From positions 20,887 to 84,886 of the forward strand of contig NZ_FCOJ02000032.1 of NCBI RefSeq assembly GCF_001545035.1: 64,000 nt of DNA, read 5' to 3'. The notes under the pieces are model-generated. The model was not told the origin of the DNA. It saw only the letters and a list, made by a program, of their open reading frames with translations, and made no database searches. This DNA comes from Caballeronia glebae (lineage in GTDB: Bacteria; Pseudomonadota; Gammaproteobacteria; Burkholderiales; Burkholderiaceae). The position numbers were made by a program, and so were the translations under genes. Shown in pieces: positions 18,190 to 26,754 of the stretch (position 1 is the stretch's first letter; every line of letters starts with the position of its first letter).

Positions 18190-19059
18190 CTAGCGCGCGA
18201 AGCGCTTCGCCCACTCGGCCGTCGCGGCGCTGTAGAAAGTTTCCAGCGATTCGCCCGGCGCCTCGATGCCCAGATGCCGCGCCGCCTCGACGAGCGCGTC
18301 GAGCGGCGCATTTCGATCGAGCGCCGCCGCGCCCGTCTGCTTGCTCAGTTTTTCGCCGATGTCGTTGCTGACCACAGGCACGTGCAGATAATCCGGCGTC
18401 GGTACGCCGAGGCAGTGCTGCAGATAGATTTGCCGCGCGGTCGAATCGAGCAGGTCTGCGCCGCGCGCGACATGCGTGATGCCGGCGTCGGCATCGTCGA
18501 CGACGACCGCGAGTTGATAGGCCCACAGGCCATCGGCGCGTTTCAACGCGAAATCGCCGACTTCGGTCGCGAGATCCTGCGTCTGTATGCCTTGCCAGCG
18601 ATCGACGAACGTGACGACCGCCGCAGCGCCGTCCGGCACGCGCAATCGCCACGCGCGCGCGGATTTGCCGTGCAGACCGTCGCGACACGTTCCCGGATAA
18701 GCGAGCGTTGCATGGCGTGCATGCGCGCTCAAAAGCGAATCAGCGATCTCGCGCCGCGTGCAGCCGCACGGATAGATGAGGCCCGTCGCCCGAAGTCGCT
18801 CGAACGCGGCCGCGTAGGCCGCGCCGCGCGCGCTTTGCCAAACCGGCGGCTCGTCTGAATGCATGCCGAAGTGTTCGAGCGTCGCGAGGATTTCATCGGC
18901 GGCGCCGGGCACGGTGCGCGGCGCGTCGACATCCTCGATGCGCACGGTCCAGCTTCCGCCGTGCGCGCGCGCATCGAGATAACTCGCGAGCGCGCTGACG
19001 AGCGACCCGGCGTGCAGCGGCCCGGTGGGTGAGGGCGCGAAGCGGCCGCGATAGGTCAT
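18190..19059 (-). CDS. gluQ: Glutamyl-Q tRNA(Asp) synthetase
   Basis: 289 residues, a paralogue of the GluRS catalytic core without an anticodon-binding domain. The class I HIGH-like motif is in FAPSPTGPLHAGSLVSALAS; the zinc site is C-G-C-T plus a later YPGTC; and the KMSKS equivalent is EKLSKQTG. The enzyme charges glutamate onto queuosine at position 34 of tRNA(Asp). The start at 19059 follows the trhO stop by 10 bases, so the two are one operon. Both act on the wobble position of tRNAs. Confidence 0.93.
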   Translation of the reverse strand: MTYRGRFAPSPTGPLHAGSLVSALASYLDARAHGGSWTVRIEDVDAPRTVPGAADEILATLEHFGMHSDEPPVWQSARGAAYAAAFERLRATGLIYPCGCTRREIADSLLSAHARHATLAYPGTCRDGLHGKSARAWRLRVPDGAAAVVTFVDRWQGIQTQDLATEVGDFALKRADGLWAYQLAVVVDDADAGITHVARGADLLDSTARQIYLQHCLGVPTPDYLHVPVVSNDIGEKLSKQTGAAALDRNAPLDALVEAARHLGIEAPGESLETFYSAATAEWAKRFAR

Positions 19060-19069
19060 CGAAACAGGC

Positions 19070-19933
19070 TTATGCCGTCTGGCCGACCTTCGCGCCGGGA
19101 TGGCATGCCGGGCACGTCTCGCCCGGCTTGTAGAACGGAGACTGCTGATCTACGGCCGGCACCACCGCGCGGCAGCCGAAACACTGCGCGGTCGCGGTCG
19201 GTTGCAGAGCCGGATCGAGCGCGGTGCGGTAATCGAACACGAAGCATTCGCCGTTGTAATGCGCGCCGCCGACTTCCTCGAAGTACTTCAGAATGCCGCC
19301 TTCGAGCTGATAAACGTGCTCGATGCCGACTTCCTTCATGTGAATCGCGGCCTTCTCGCAGCGAATCCCGCCGGTGCAGAACGACACGACTGTCTTGCCG
19401 TCGAGATCCGAGCGATTCTGCTCGATCACTTCCGGAAACTCGCTGAATTTCGCGATGCGGTAGTCGAGCGCATTGTCGAACGTGCCGACATCGATTTCGA
19501 ACGCGTTGCGCGTGTCGAGCATCACGACAGGGCGGCCTTCGTCGTCATGGCCGCGGTCGAGCCAGGCTTTCAGCGTGGGCGCGTCCACCGACGGCGCGCG
19601 GCCGAGTTCCGGCCTGATCGCGGGCTTCTTCATGGTGATGATTTCGCGCTTGAGTTTCACCAGCATGCGGCGAAACGGCTGCGTTGCGGAAATGCTTTCC
19701 TTGAATTGCAGATCGGCGAAACGGCCGCCGAAGAGCGCGTCCGTGCGGATGTAATCGATGAATTCGCGAACTTCGGCGATCGGCCCGGCGATGAAAAGGT
19801 TGATGCCCTCCGGCGCCAGCAGAATCGTGCCCTTCAAGCCGAGCGCGTTGCAGCGTTCGGTGACGAGCGGCCGCCACGCGGGGCCGTCTTCGATGGTGAC
19901 GAATTTGTAGGCGGAGAGATTCAGAATGCTCAT
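19070..19933 (-). CDS. trhO: tRNA uridine-34 hydroxylase, rhodanese-like (YceA family)
   Basis: 287 residues from ATG at 19933 (MSILNLSAYKFVTIEDGPAW). The N-terminal acylphosphatase-like half contains GTILLAPEGINLFIAG. The rhodanese domain has LDTRNAFEIDVGTFDNAL and the active-site loop SFCTGGIRCEKAA with its Cys. The C-terminal part bears paired Cys (CFGCRAVV, CPACHPGAK), a probable metal-binding tail. TrhO hydroxylates uridine 34 to 5-hydroxyuridine in several tRNAs using oxygen. The longer frame to 19999 adds 22 hydrophobic residues without a ribosome site. On the minus strand a GATAAT hexamer lies about 60-75 bases upstream and may be its -10. Confidence 0.92.
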   Translation of the reverse strand: MSILNLSAYKFVTIEDGPAWRPLVTERCNALGLKGTILLAPEGINLFIAGPIAEVREFIDYIRTDALFGGRFADLQFKESISATQPFRRMLVKLKREIITMKKPAIRPELGRAPSVDAPTLKAWLDRGHDDEGRPVVMLDTRNAFEIDVGTFDNALDYRIAKFSEFPEVIEQNRSDLDGKTVVSFCTGGIRCEKAAIHMKEVGIEHVYQLEGGILKYFEEVGGAHYNGECFVFDYRTALDPALQPTATAQCFGCRAVVPAVDQQSPFYKPGETCPACHPGAKVGQTA

Positions 19934-20148
19934 GATTGGTTGACGCGCAAAACGGCTGTAACAGGTAAAAAATGCGGACAAAAATCGTGCGCGAAACACG
20001 TATTATCCCGCAAACGACGCCGGGCTTTGCCGGATTCGATCCGCATTGTCGGGAAGGCTTGCGCGTGCGCAATTTCGGGCATGCGCGCGGGCCTTGTCCG
20101 TTCGGCCAACGCGTGTCGCCACAGCCGTTTTCGCGAATGTCCCGCATG

Positions 20149-20154
20149 TACAAT
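20149..20154 (+). promoter_or_regulatory. -10 element TACAAT directly before dnaE
   Basis: TACAAT followed by six bases and then the dnaE ATG at 20161, so transcription from it would begin at or next to the start codon. The -35 position holds only GTTTTC, a poor match. No ribosome site precedes the ATG, which would agree with a leaderless message. Confidence 0.35.
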
Positions 20155-20160
20155 ATCGCC

Positions 20161-23100
20161 ATGTCAGATCCCCGCTTCGTTCATCTCCGCGTCCACTCCG
20201 AATTCTCGATCGCCGACGGTATCGTGCGGCTGGACGACGTCGTCAAGGCTGCCTCAAAAGACGGGCAAGGCGCGCTCGCGCTGACCGATCTCGGCAACGC
20301 ATTCGGTCTCGTGCGCTTCTATAAGGAAGCGCGCGGCATGGGCGTCAAGCCGATCGCCGGCTGCGACGTCTGGATCACCAATCCCGCCGACCGCGACAAG
20401 CCTTCGCGCCTCCTTTTGCTCGTGCGCGACAAGCAGGGTTATCTCAACCTGTGCGAGTTGCTGAGCCGCGCATGGCTCACGAACCAGTATCGCGGCCGCG
20501 CCGAGGTAATGGTCGAATGGCTCGAAGAAGGTCTCGCGACCGGACTGCTCGCGCTCTCGGGCGCGCAGACCGGCGATATCGGGATGGCGTTCGCGGCGGG
20601 CAACGCGCAATCCGCGCAACGCAACGCCGAGCGCTGGATCGGACTCTTTCCGAACGCGTTTTACATCGAATTGCAGCGCGCGGGTCAGCCGGGCGAGCAG
20701 TCGTACATTCAGGAAGCGGTCGAGCTTGCGGCGAAGTTGAAACTGCCGGTCGTCGCAACGCATCCGATGCAGTTCATGACGCCCGACGACTTCACCGCGC
20801 ACGAAGCGCGCGTGTGCATTTCCGAAGGCGATATCCTCGCGAATCCGCGTCGGCAGAAGCGCTTCACGCAGGATCAGTATTTCCGCACGCAAGACGAAAT
20901 GTGCGCGCTCTTCGCGGACATTCCGTCAGCGCTCGCGAACACCGTGGAGATCGCCAAGCGCTGCAATCTGACGCTCGAACTCGGCAAGCCGAAGCTGCCG
21001 CTTTTCCCGACACCGGACGGCATGTCGCTCGACGACTACCTCGTGCAATTGTCGAAGGAAGGCCTCGAAGTCCGTCTGCAACAGCTTTTTCCCGATGAAG
21101 CCGAACGCAGCGCGCAGCGCGAAACCTACTACGCGCGCCTCGACTTCGAGTGCGGCACGATCATCAAGATGGGCTTTCCGGGCTACTTCCTGATCGTTGC
21201 CGACTTCATCATGTGGGCGAAGAACAATGGCGTGCCGGTCGGTCCGGGGCGCGGCTCGGGCGCGGGGTCGCTCGTCGCGTATGCGCTCGGCATTACCGAT
21301 CTCGACCCGCTGCGCTACAACCTGCTGTTCGAGCGCTTCCTGAATCCGGAACGCGTGTCGATGCCCGACTTCGACATCGACTTCTGTCAGGAAGGGCGCG
21401 ATCGCGTCATTCAATATGTGAAGGGCAAGTACGGCGCGGACGCCGTATCGCAAATCGCGACCTTCGGCACGATGGCCGCGAAGGCGGCGGTGCGCGACAT
21501 CGGCCGCGTGCTCGATCTCGGCTACATGTTCACCGACGGCATCGCGAAGCTGATTCCGTTCAAGCCGGGCAAGCACGTGACCATCGCGGATGCGATGAAG
21601 GAAGAGCCGGCGCTTCAGGAGCGCTTCGATTCCGAAGACGAAGTGCATCAGTTGCTCGAACTCGCGCAACGCGTAGAAGGCCTCACGCGTAACGTCGGCA
21701 TGCACGCGGGCGGCGTGCTGATCGCCCCGGGCAAGCTCACGGATTTCTGCCCGCTCTATACGCAAGGCGAAGACGGCGGCGTCGTCAGTCAATACGACAA
21801 GGACGATGTCGAAGCCGTCGGCCTCGTGAAGTTCGACTTTCTGGGCCTCACCACGCTTACGATTCTGGACTGGGCCGAGCGCTATATCCGCCGTCTCGAT
21901 CCGTCGAAGAAGGACTGGAATCTCACGCAGGTGCCGCTCGACGATCCGGCTTCGTTCTCGATCCTCAAGAAGGCGAACACCGTCGCCGTGTTCCAGCTGG
22001 AAAGTCGCGGCATGCAGGGCATGCTGAAGGACGCGCAGCCGGACCGCTTCGAAGACATCATCGCGCTCGTGGCGCTGTATCGCCCGGGGCCGATGGACCT
22101 GATCCCGAGTTTCTGCGCGCGCAAGCACGGGCGCGAGATCGTCGAGTATCCGGATCCGCGCGTCGAACCTGTTCTGAAAGAGACCTACGGCATCATGGTC
22201 TATCAGGAGCAGGTGATGCAGATGGCGCAGATCATCGGCGGCTATTCGCTCGGCGGCGCGGACTTGCTGCGTCGCGCGATGGGCAAGAAAAAGCCCGAGG
22301 AAATGGCCACGCATCGCGAGCTTTTCGCGGAAGGCGCGGCGAAGAACGGGCTCACGCGCGCGAAGGCGGACGAGACCTTCGACTTGATGGAGAAGTTTGC
22401 GGGCTACGGCTTCAACAAGTCGCACGCGGCGGCGTATGCATTGCTCGCCTATCACACGGCGTGGCTCAAGGCGCATCATCCGGCCGAATTCATGGCGGCC
22501 AACATGTCGCTCGCCATGGACGACACCGACAAGGTCAAGATCCTGTTCGAGGACTGCCTGTCGAACGGCATGGCGGTTTTGCCGCCTGACATCAACCAGT
22601 CGGCGTATCGCTTCGAACCGGTGGCGCAAGCCGACGGCAAGCGCTCGAAAACCATTCGCTACGGTCTGGGCGCGGTGAAGGGCAGCGGGCAGAACGCGAT
22701 CGAAGAAATTCTGCGTGCCCGGGAAGACGGCCCGTTCGTCGATCTGTTCGATTTCTGCGAGCGCATCGACCGCCGTGTCGTGAATCGGCGCACGGTGGAA
22801 GCGCTCATCCGCGCGGGCGCGTTCGACACGCTTCACGCCAATCGCGCGCAACTGCTCGCATCGGTGCCGCTCGCGATGGAAGCCGCCGATCAGGAGGCCG
22901 CCAACGCAATGCAGGCCGGCCTCTTCGACATGGGCGACGCACCGCTCGCGAAGCACGAATATGTCGAGGAAGCTGAGTGGTCCGACAAGAAGCGTCTGCA
23001 GGAAGAAAAGACCGCGCTCGGCTTCTATCTGTCGGGTCATCTGTTCGATGCCTACAAGGGCGAAGTGCGCCGCTTCGTGCGTCAGAAGATCGGCGAGTTG

Positions 23101-23685
23101 AAGGAAGGGCGAGACAAACTGGTCGCGGGCGTGATCACCGCAATGCGCACGCAAATGACCCAGCGCGGCAAGATGCTGATCGTCAATCTCGACGACGGCA
23201 GCGGCCAGTGCGAAGTCACCGTCTTCAACGAACAGTTCGAAGCGAACAAGGCGCTCTTCAAGGAAGACGAGCTGCTCGTCGTGCAAGGCATGGCGCGCAA
23301 CGACGCGTTCACGGGCGGCATTCGCTTCACCGTCGATACGGCGATGGATCTCGAACGCGCGCGCAGCCGCTACGCGCAGTCCGTGAAGGTCGAGATGAAC
23401 GGCAACGCCGACGCCTTGCGTCTGCGCCGTGTGCTCGAAGCGCACGCGGCGGGCGCGCAGGAAGCGCCGCCGCCCGCTCCGGCGCGGGATAACGGACGCG
23501 AAGGCGGCCGCTCGCGTCAGTCCGCGCCCATTCCGAACGGCCTGAACGTGAGCATCGTTTATCGCAGCGAGCATGCGGAAGGCGAAGTGCGCCTCGGCGA
23601 CGCGTGGCGCGTCAAGCCGACCGACGACCTCATCACGGCGCTGCGCGGCGAATTCGCGGGCAGCGCGATCGAAATCGTCTACTGA
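20161..23685 (+). CDS. dnaE: DNA polymerase III alpha subunit
   Basis: 1174 residues from ATG at 20161 (MSDPRFVHLRVHSEFSIADG). Order of parts: N-terminal PHP domain (HLRVHSEFS, ALTDLGNAFG), the C-family polymerase palm with GPGRGSGAGSLVAYALGITD and catalytic aspartates in MPDFDIDFC (about 402-408), fingers with GMHAGGVLIAPGKLTDFCPL, tandem HhH region (FNKSHAAAYALLAYHTAWLKAHHP), then the OB domain (VAGVITAMRTQMTQRGKMLIVNLDDGSGQ) and a C-terminal tau-binding segment. The length is normal. Two earlier in-frame ATGs exist, but MSDPRF is the usual family start. Its TGA shares one base with the ATG of the next gene. Confidence 0.97.
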   Translation: MSDPRFVHLRVHSEFSIADGIVRLDDVVKAASKDGQGALALTDLGNAFGLVRFYKEARGMGVKPIAGCDVWITNPADRDKPSRLLLLVRDKQGYLNLCELLSRAWLTNQYRGRAEVMVEWLEEGLATGLLALSGAQTGDIGMAFAAGNAQSAQRNAERWIGLFPNAFYIELQRAGQPGEQSYIQEAVELAAKLKLPVVATHPMQFMTPDDFTAHEARVCISEGDILANPRRQKRFTQDQYFRTQDEMCALFADIPSALANTVEIAKRCNLTLELGKPKLPLFPTPDGMSLDDYLVQLSKEGLEVRLQQLFPDEAERSAQRETYYARLDFECGTIIKMGFPGYFLIVADFIMWAKNNGVPVGPGRGSGAGSLVAYALGITDLDPLRYNLLFERFLNPERVSMPDFDIDFCQEGRDRVIQYVKGKYGADAVSQIATFGTMAAKAAVRDIGRVLDLGYMFTDGIAKLIPFKPGKHVTIADAMKEEPALQERFDSEDEVHQLLELAQRVEGLTRNVGMHAGGVLIAPGKLTDFCPLYTQGEDGGVVSQYDKDDVEAVGLVKFDFLGLTTLTILDWAERYIRRLDPSKKDWNLTQVPLDDPASFSILKKANTVAVFQLESRGMQGMLKDAQPDRFEDIIALVALYRPGPMDLIPSFCARKHGREIVEYPDPRVEPVLKETYGIMVYQEQVMQMAQIIGGYSLGGADLLRRAMGKKKPEEMATHRELFAEGAAKNGLTRAKADETFDLMEKFAGYGFNKSHAAAYALLAYHTAWLKAHHPAEFMAANMSLAMDDTDKVKILFEDCLSNGMAVLPPDINQSAYRFEPVAQADGKRSKTIRYGLGAVKGSGQNAIEEILRAREDGPFVDLFDFCERIDRRVVNRRTVEALIRAGAFDTLHANRAQLLASVPLAMEAADQEAANAMQAGLFDMGDAPLAKHEYVEEAEWSDKKRLQEEKTALGFYLSGHLFDAYKGEVRRFVRQKIGELKEGRDKLVAGVITAMRTQMTQRGKMLIVNLDDGSGQCEVTVFNEQFEANKALFKEDELLVVQGMARNDAFTGGIRFTVDTAMDLERARSRYAQSVKVEMNGNADALRLRRVLEAHAAGAQEAPPPAPARDNGREGGRSRQSAPIPNGLNVSIVYRSEHAEGEVRLGDAWRVKPTDDLITALRGEFAGSAIEIVY

Positions 23686-24749
23686 TGCGCATCGGCATTT
23701 CGGCGAATGCGCTGAAGCATTCCGGCGGACTCGAACGCTACGCGATGGATCTCGTGCGCGGTCTCGCCGCCGTGGGCTTCCAGGGCGCGCGCAAGCCCGC
23801 GTTCTTCGCGCGCAAGATCGATACGTCGCTGCCCGAAAGCCGGCTCGTCGAGCCGCATCGAATCCAGGTGTCGTTTCTGCCGGGCAAGCTGCGCGACGCG
23901 TATTTCTCGTGGGCCCTGAAGCGCGCCCGCAAGAAGGCGAAGGTGGACGTGCTGATCGGCTGCAATCGCGTGGAAGATTCCGAGATCGCCATTTGCGGCG
24001 GCACGCATATCGGATTTTTGCGCGCGACCGGACGGCGCGAGAAACGCTCGGACACGCGGCAGATCGCGCTAGAGCGGCGTCAATATGCGCGCGCGAAGGT
24101 GGTCGTCGCGCATTCGGACATGATGCGCGACGAACTGCGCGCGTTGTATGGCGTGGACGTTCACAAGATCCGCGTGCTTTATCCGCCTGTCGACGGGGCG
24201 CGATTTTCGCCGGTCGATGCCACCGCGCGCGCGCGTCTGCGCGAGAAATTGGGCTTCAAACCCGAAGAAACCGTGCTGCTGTTTCCGTCGAGCAGCCACG
24301 AGCGCAAGGGCTTGCCGCTGATCGAGAAGGCGCTCGCCGGGATGAACGTCGTGATCGCCGTCGCGGGTCGCGCGCCGGAAAAGCCGGCGGCGAACGTGCG
24401 CTATGTCGGCTATGCGAAGAACATCGAGGATGCGTATCGCGCGGCGGATTTCACCATTCTCGCGTCGAGCTACGAACCGTTCGGGCTCGTCGGCATCGAG
24501 TCGGTCATGTGCGGCACACCGGTGATTTTTCCGGCGTGCATCGGCTGCTGCGACGCTATCGCGGATCACGCGAAGCACGTCTTCAAATCCGGCGACGCCG
24601 ACGATCTGCGCCGCACGGTGCTCGACGCCATCGAAACGCGGCGCGAGCTCCCGCGCGTGTCGGACGACGCGGTGCGCTATGACGCGAGCGTCGACTCGCA
24701 CGTGCGCGCGTTGATCGACCTCGCGCGCAACATCGACGCGAAGCGCTGA
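23685..24749 (+). CDS. Glycosyltransferase family 4 (LPS core type)
   Basis: 354 residues. The ATG at 23685 overlaps the dnaE stop (TGATG), so translation is coupled. The fold is GT-B: N-terminal MRIGISANALKHSGGLERYAMDLVRGL, C-terminal nucleotide-sugar site with LLFPSSSHERKGLPLIEKAL, VRYVGYAKNIEDAYRAADFTILASSYEPFGLVGIESVMCGTPVIFPACIGCCDAI. The E-x7-E pattern of GT4 is in EPFGLVGIE. Homologues add glucose or heptose to LPS core in Burkholderiaceae; the sugar is unknown. It heads the block of surface-polysaccharide genes that follows. Confidence 0.88.
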   Translation: MRIGISANALKHSGGLERYAMDLVRGLAAVGFQGARKPAFFARKIDTSLPESRLVEPHRIQVSFLPGKLRDAYFSWALKRARKKAKVDVLIGCNRVEDSEIAICGGTHIGFLRATGRREKRSDTRQIALERRQYARAKVVVAHSDMMRDELRALYGVDVHKIRVLYPPVDGARFSPVDATARARLREKLGFKPEETVLLFPSSSHERKGLPLIEKALAGMNVVIAVAGRAPEKPAANVRYVGYAKNIEDAYRAADFTILASSYEPFGLVGIESVMCGTPVIFPACIGCCDAIADHAKHVFKSGDADDLRRTVLDAIETRRELPRVSDDAVRYDASVDSHVRALIDLARNIDAKR

Positions 24750-24753
24750 GCCA

Positions 24754-24786
24754 TTCAGCGCATCTCGTTCAGCGCATCTCGTTCAG
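24754..24786. repeat. Tandem repeat of TTCAGCGCATCTCG across a stop codon
   Basis: Two full 14-base units (24754-24767, 24768-24781) and a partial third (TTCAG). The unit carries the end of the glycosyltransferase frame (LNEMR, stop), so the final codons and stop are duplicated just outside the gene. This looks like a slippage event. Confidence 0.8.
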
Positions 24787-25530
24787 ATGCGCCAGTTTCA
24801 GAAACCGGTAGTACACCGTCTGCGCGTTGAAAACCGCGATCATGAAGCCGGTTTTGCCATCCAGAAATCCGCGCCGCAGCACGTAAGTTCGCACGAACGC
24901 CCACGCGCCGCGCGAGAGCGCCATGCCGAAGCTGCTGCGTTTGGCCGCAGCGTGGCGTTGCAGTGCGCCCGCCGTCGAGTACGCGTCCAGCTTGCGCAAC
25001 ACCGCTTCGAAATCCTCGTAGGAGTAGTGCATCAGCTTGCCCGAGAGACGCATGACGGGCTTGCCGGTCGAGAGCACCAGCCGCTCGTGCACGAGATCGG
25101 GCGAGAAGCGCGCCGTGCCGCGCCGGAACAGCCGCGGAATCCAGTCCGGATACCAGCCGCTGTGCTCCACCCACGCGCCGCAAAAGCTCGACAGGCGGTC
25201 GAGCGCATAGACATCTGCTTGCGGATCGGCGATCGCGGCGCGGATCGAAGCGGCCAGTTCCGGCGACACGACTTCGTCGGCATCGATGGAAAGCACCCAA
25301 TCGGTCGAGAGCGCGTCGAGCGCGCGGTTCTTCTGCGGGCCGAAGCCCGGCCAGTCGCGCGCCTCGATCACGCGCGCGCGATGCGCCTCGGCGATGCCCG
25401 CGGTCGCATCGGTGCTGCCGCCGTCGACGACCACGATCTCGTCGGCGAAGGACACGGCCTGCAGGCATTGCGCGAGCCGCGCGGCCGCGTTGTGGGTGAT
25501 GATGGCGATGCCGAGCGTTGGGAACGTCAT
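24769..25530 (-). CDS. Glycosyltransferase family 2 (WaaE/KdtX-like)
   Basis: 253 residues from ATG at 25530 (MTFPTLGIAIITHNAAARLA). GT-A features: ADEIVVVDGGSTDATAGIAE, then LSIDADEVVSPELAASI with the metal-binding DxD, and WPGFGPQKNRALDALSTDWV. These match the WaaE/KdtX group that adds glucose to the LPS inner core. After the catalytic domain comes a hydrophobic tail (AFVRTYVLRRGFLDGKTGFMIAVFNAQTVYYRF) typical of the group and probably membrane-associating. It converges on the GT4 gene 19 bases away. A longer frame reaches 25914, but the extra part lies over the neighbouring GT2 gene. Confidence 0.87.
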   Translation of the reverse strand: MTFPTLGIAIITHNAAARLAQCLQAVSFADEIVVVDGGSTDATAGIAEAHRARVIEARDWPGFGPQKNRALDALSTDWVLSIDADEVVSPELAASIRAAIADPQADVYALDRLSSFCGAWVEHSGWYPDWIPRLFRRGTARFSPDLVHERLVLSTGKPVMRLSGKLMHYSYEDFEAVLRKLDAYSTAGALQRHAAAKRSSFGMALSRGAWAFVRTYVLRRGFLDGKTGFMIAVFNAQTVYYRFLKLAHLNEMR

Positions 25531-25598
25531 GGTGCCTTTCGAATGGCGTTGATGCCGGGTTGCTCTGTCGGGCGCGGTGGGGCGCCAAGCTCGCGCGC

Positions 25599-26594
25599 TC
25601 ATCCGCGCAGATGCCGCTTCACGAAGAAGAAGGGCGAGAGTAGCCACGGCCAGGTCGCATAGATGAACATCCTGAAGCGAAAGCCGAAGTCGACGTCTTT
25701 CGACGCCGCGAAGAGCGCGCTCTTGCGGCCGAGCGAGCGCTCGTCGAACATTGCGCTGACGTAGGTCTCGCGCGCGGATTTTGCCGCGAGCAGCGCGCGC
25801 ATCGGGCCGCCCACACCCAGTTTCTCGGCATCGCTCACGAGTTGGCTCGTCTCGCCCGCGCCGTTGATGTTGGCGAGCTTGATGCGCGCGACGAAGTCGG
25901 CCGGCGTGCGCCATACGCGCTTTCTCGACAGACCGCCGCGCCGGTATTGGACGAGCGGTTCGTGCAACGTGTGGGCGCCGCGACTCATGATCGCGCGAAA
26001 CGTCATGATCTGATCTTCGCCGTAGATACCCGGCGCGATCGGGCCGAATTCCTCGAAGAGCCGGCGCGCCCAGGCATGCGCCGCCCCGACGACGTGCGGC
26101 CGATTGCCCGACCAGTCGTCGAAGCCGTGGTAATCGTCGAGGTCGGTCACGCGTAGCACGCCGTGCGTGTTGCCCTCGGCGTCGATGTCCTGCAGGTCCG
26201 TCGCAACAAGGTCGTAGCGCTTGCCGCTCGCGAGCCAGTCGCGCATCACGCGCTCGACGCGCTCGGGTCGGGAGATATCGTCGCCCGCCGCGATGAACAG
26301 CATCTCGCCCGATGCGCGCGCCGCGAGCGCGCTCAGATGCGCGCTGATGCCGAGGTTTCTCTCATTGCGATAGAGCGCCACGGCGTGCGGGCCGCGATAG
26401 TCGCGCACGCAGCGCTCGGCGGCGGCGAACGTGTCGTCGGCGGAGGCATCGTCCGAAATGAGGATTTCGAGTGGCGCCCAGGTCTGGGCGAGCGCACCAC
26501 GGATCGCATCGGCGACGGTTTCCTGCTGATTGAACGTGATGAGTAGTAGGCTGGCGAGCGGTGCGTCCGCTTCTATCTGATGTGTCGCTGGCAT
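25599..26594 (-). CDS. Glycosyltransferase family 2
   Basis: About 331 residues from ATG at 26594; an ATG at 26612 would add six residues, and neither has a clear ribosome site. The GT-A start is LASLLLITFNQQETVADAIRGAL, then PLEILISDDASADDTFAAAER, NERNLGISAHLSALAARASGE, and MLFIAAGDDISRPERV with the DD metal pair. The C-terminal half contains GIYGEDQIMTFRAIMSRGAH and a membrane-associating end YATWPWLLSPFFFVKRHLRG. It probably adds a sugar to LPS or another surface glycan. It is upstream of the WaaE-like gene on the same strand with a 68-base gap and divergent from the O-antigen ligase. Confidence 0.85.
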   Translation of the reverse strand: MPATHQIEADAPLASLLLITFNQQETVADAIRGALAQTWAPLEILISDDASADDTFAAAERCVRDYRGPHAVALYRNERNLGISAHLSALAARASGEMLFIAAGDDISRPERVERVMRDWLASGKRYDLVATDLQDIDAEGNTHGVLRVTDLDDYHGFDDWSGNRPHVVGAAHAWARRLFEEFGPIAPGIYGEDQIMTFRAIMSRGAHTLHEPLVQYRRGGLSRKRVWRTPADFVARIKLANINGAGETSQLVSDAEKLGVGGPMRALLAAKSARETYVSAMFDERSLGRKSALFAASKDVDFGFRFRMFIYATWPWLLSPFFFVKRHLRG

Positions 26595-26686
26595 GTCGGA
26601 TTCACAACGCATGGAATGCCCGGCGTGGCCTTCCCCGGTGCGTGTCAGGCGTTCCGGGAGCGAAGAGCGTGCCAGGCGGCAACGGG

Positions 26687-26692
26687 TATAAT
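26687..26692 (+). promoter_or_regulatory. Consensus -10 TATAAT before the O-antigen ligase
   Basis: A perfect TATAAT in the 160-base divergent gap, about 62 bases before the TTG start at 26755. The -35 is weak. It is the best -10 match in the LPS block and probably drives the ligase-msbA pair. Confidence 0.5.
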
Positions 26693-26754
26693 ATCGCGGG
26701 TTTTCGGGACGCGCGACAGGCCCGGCTGGTTGAACTCACGTCAGGCTCACCGAT

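Noticed and set aside
20926..23574. Long minus-strand frame (882 codons) opposite dnaE
   Set aside because: Shadow of dnaE; no recognisable domain and composition typical of antisense GC-rich frames.
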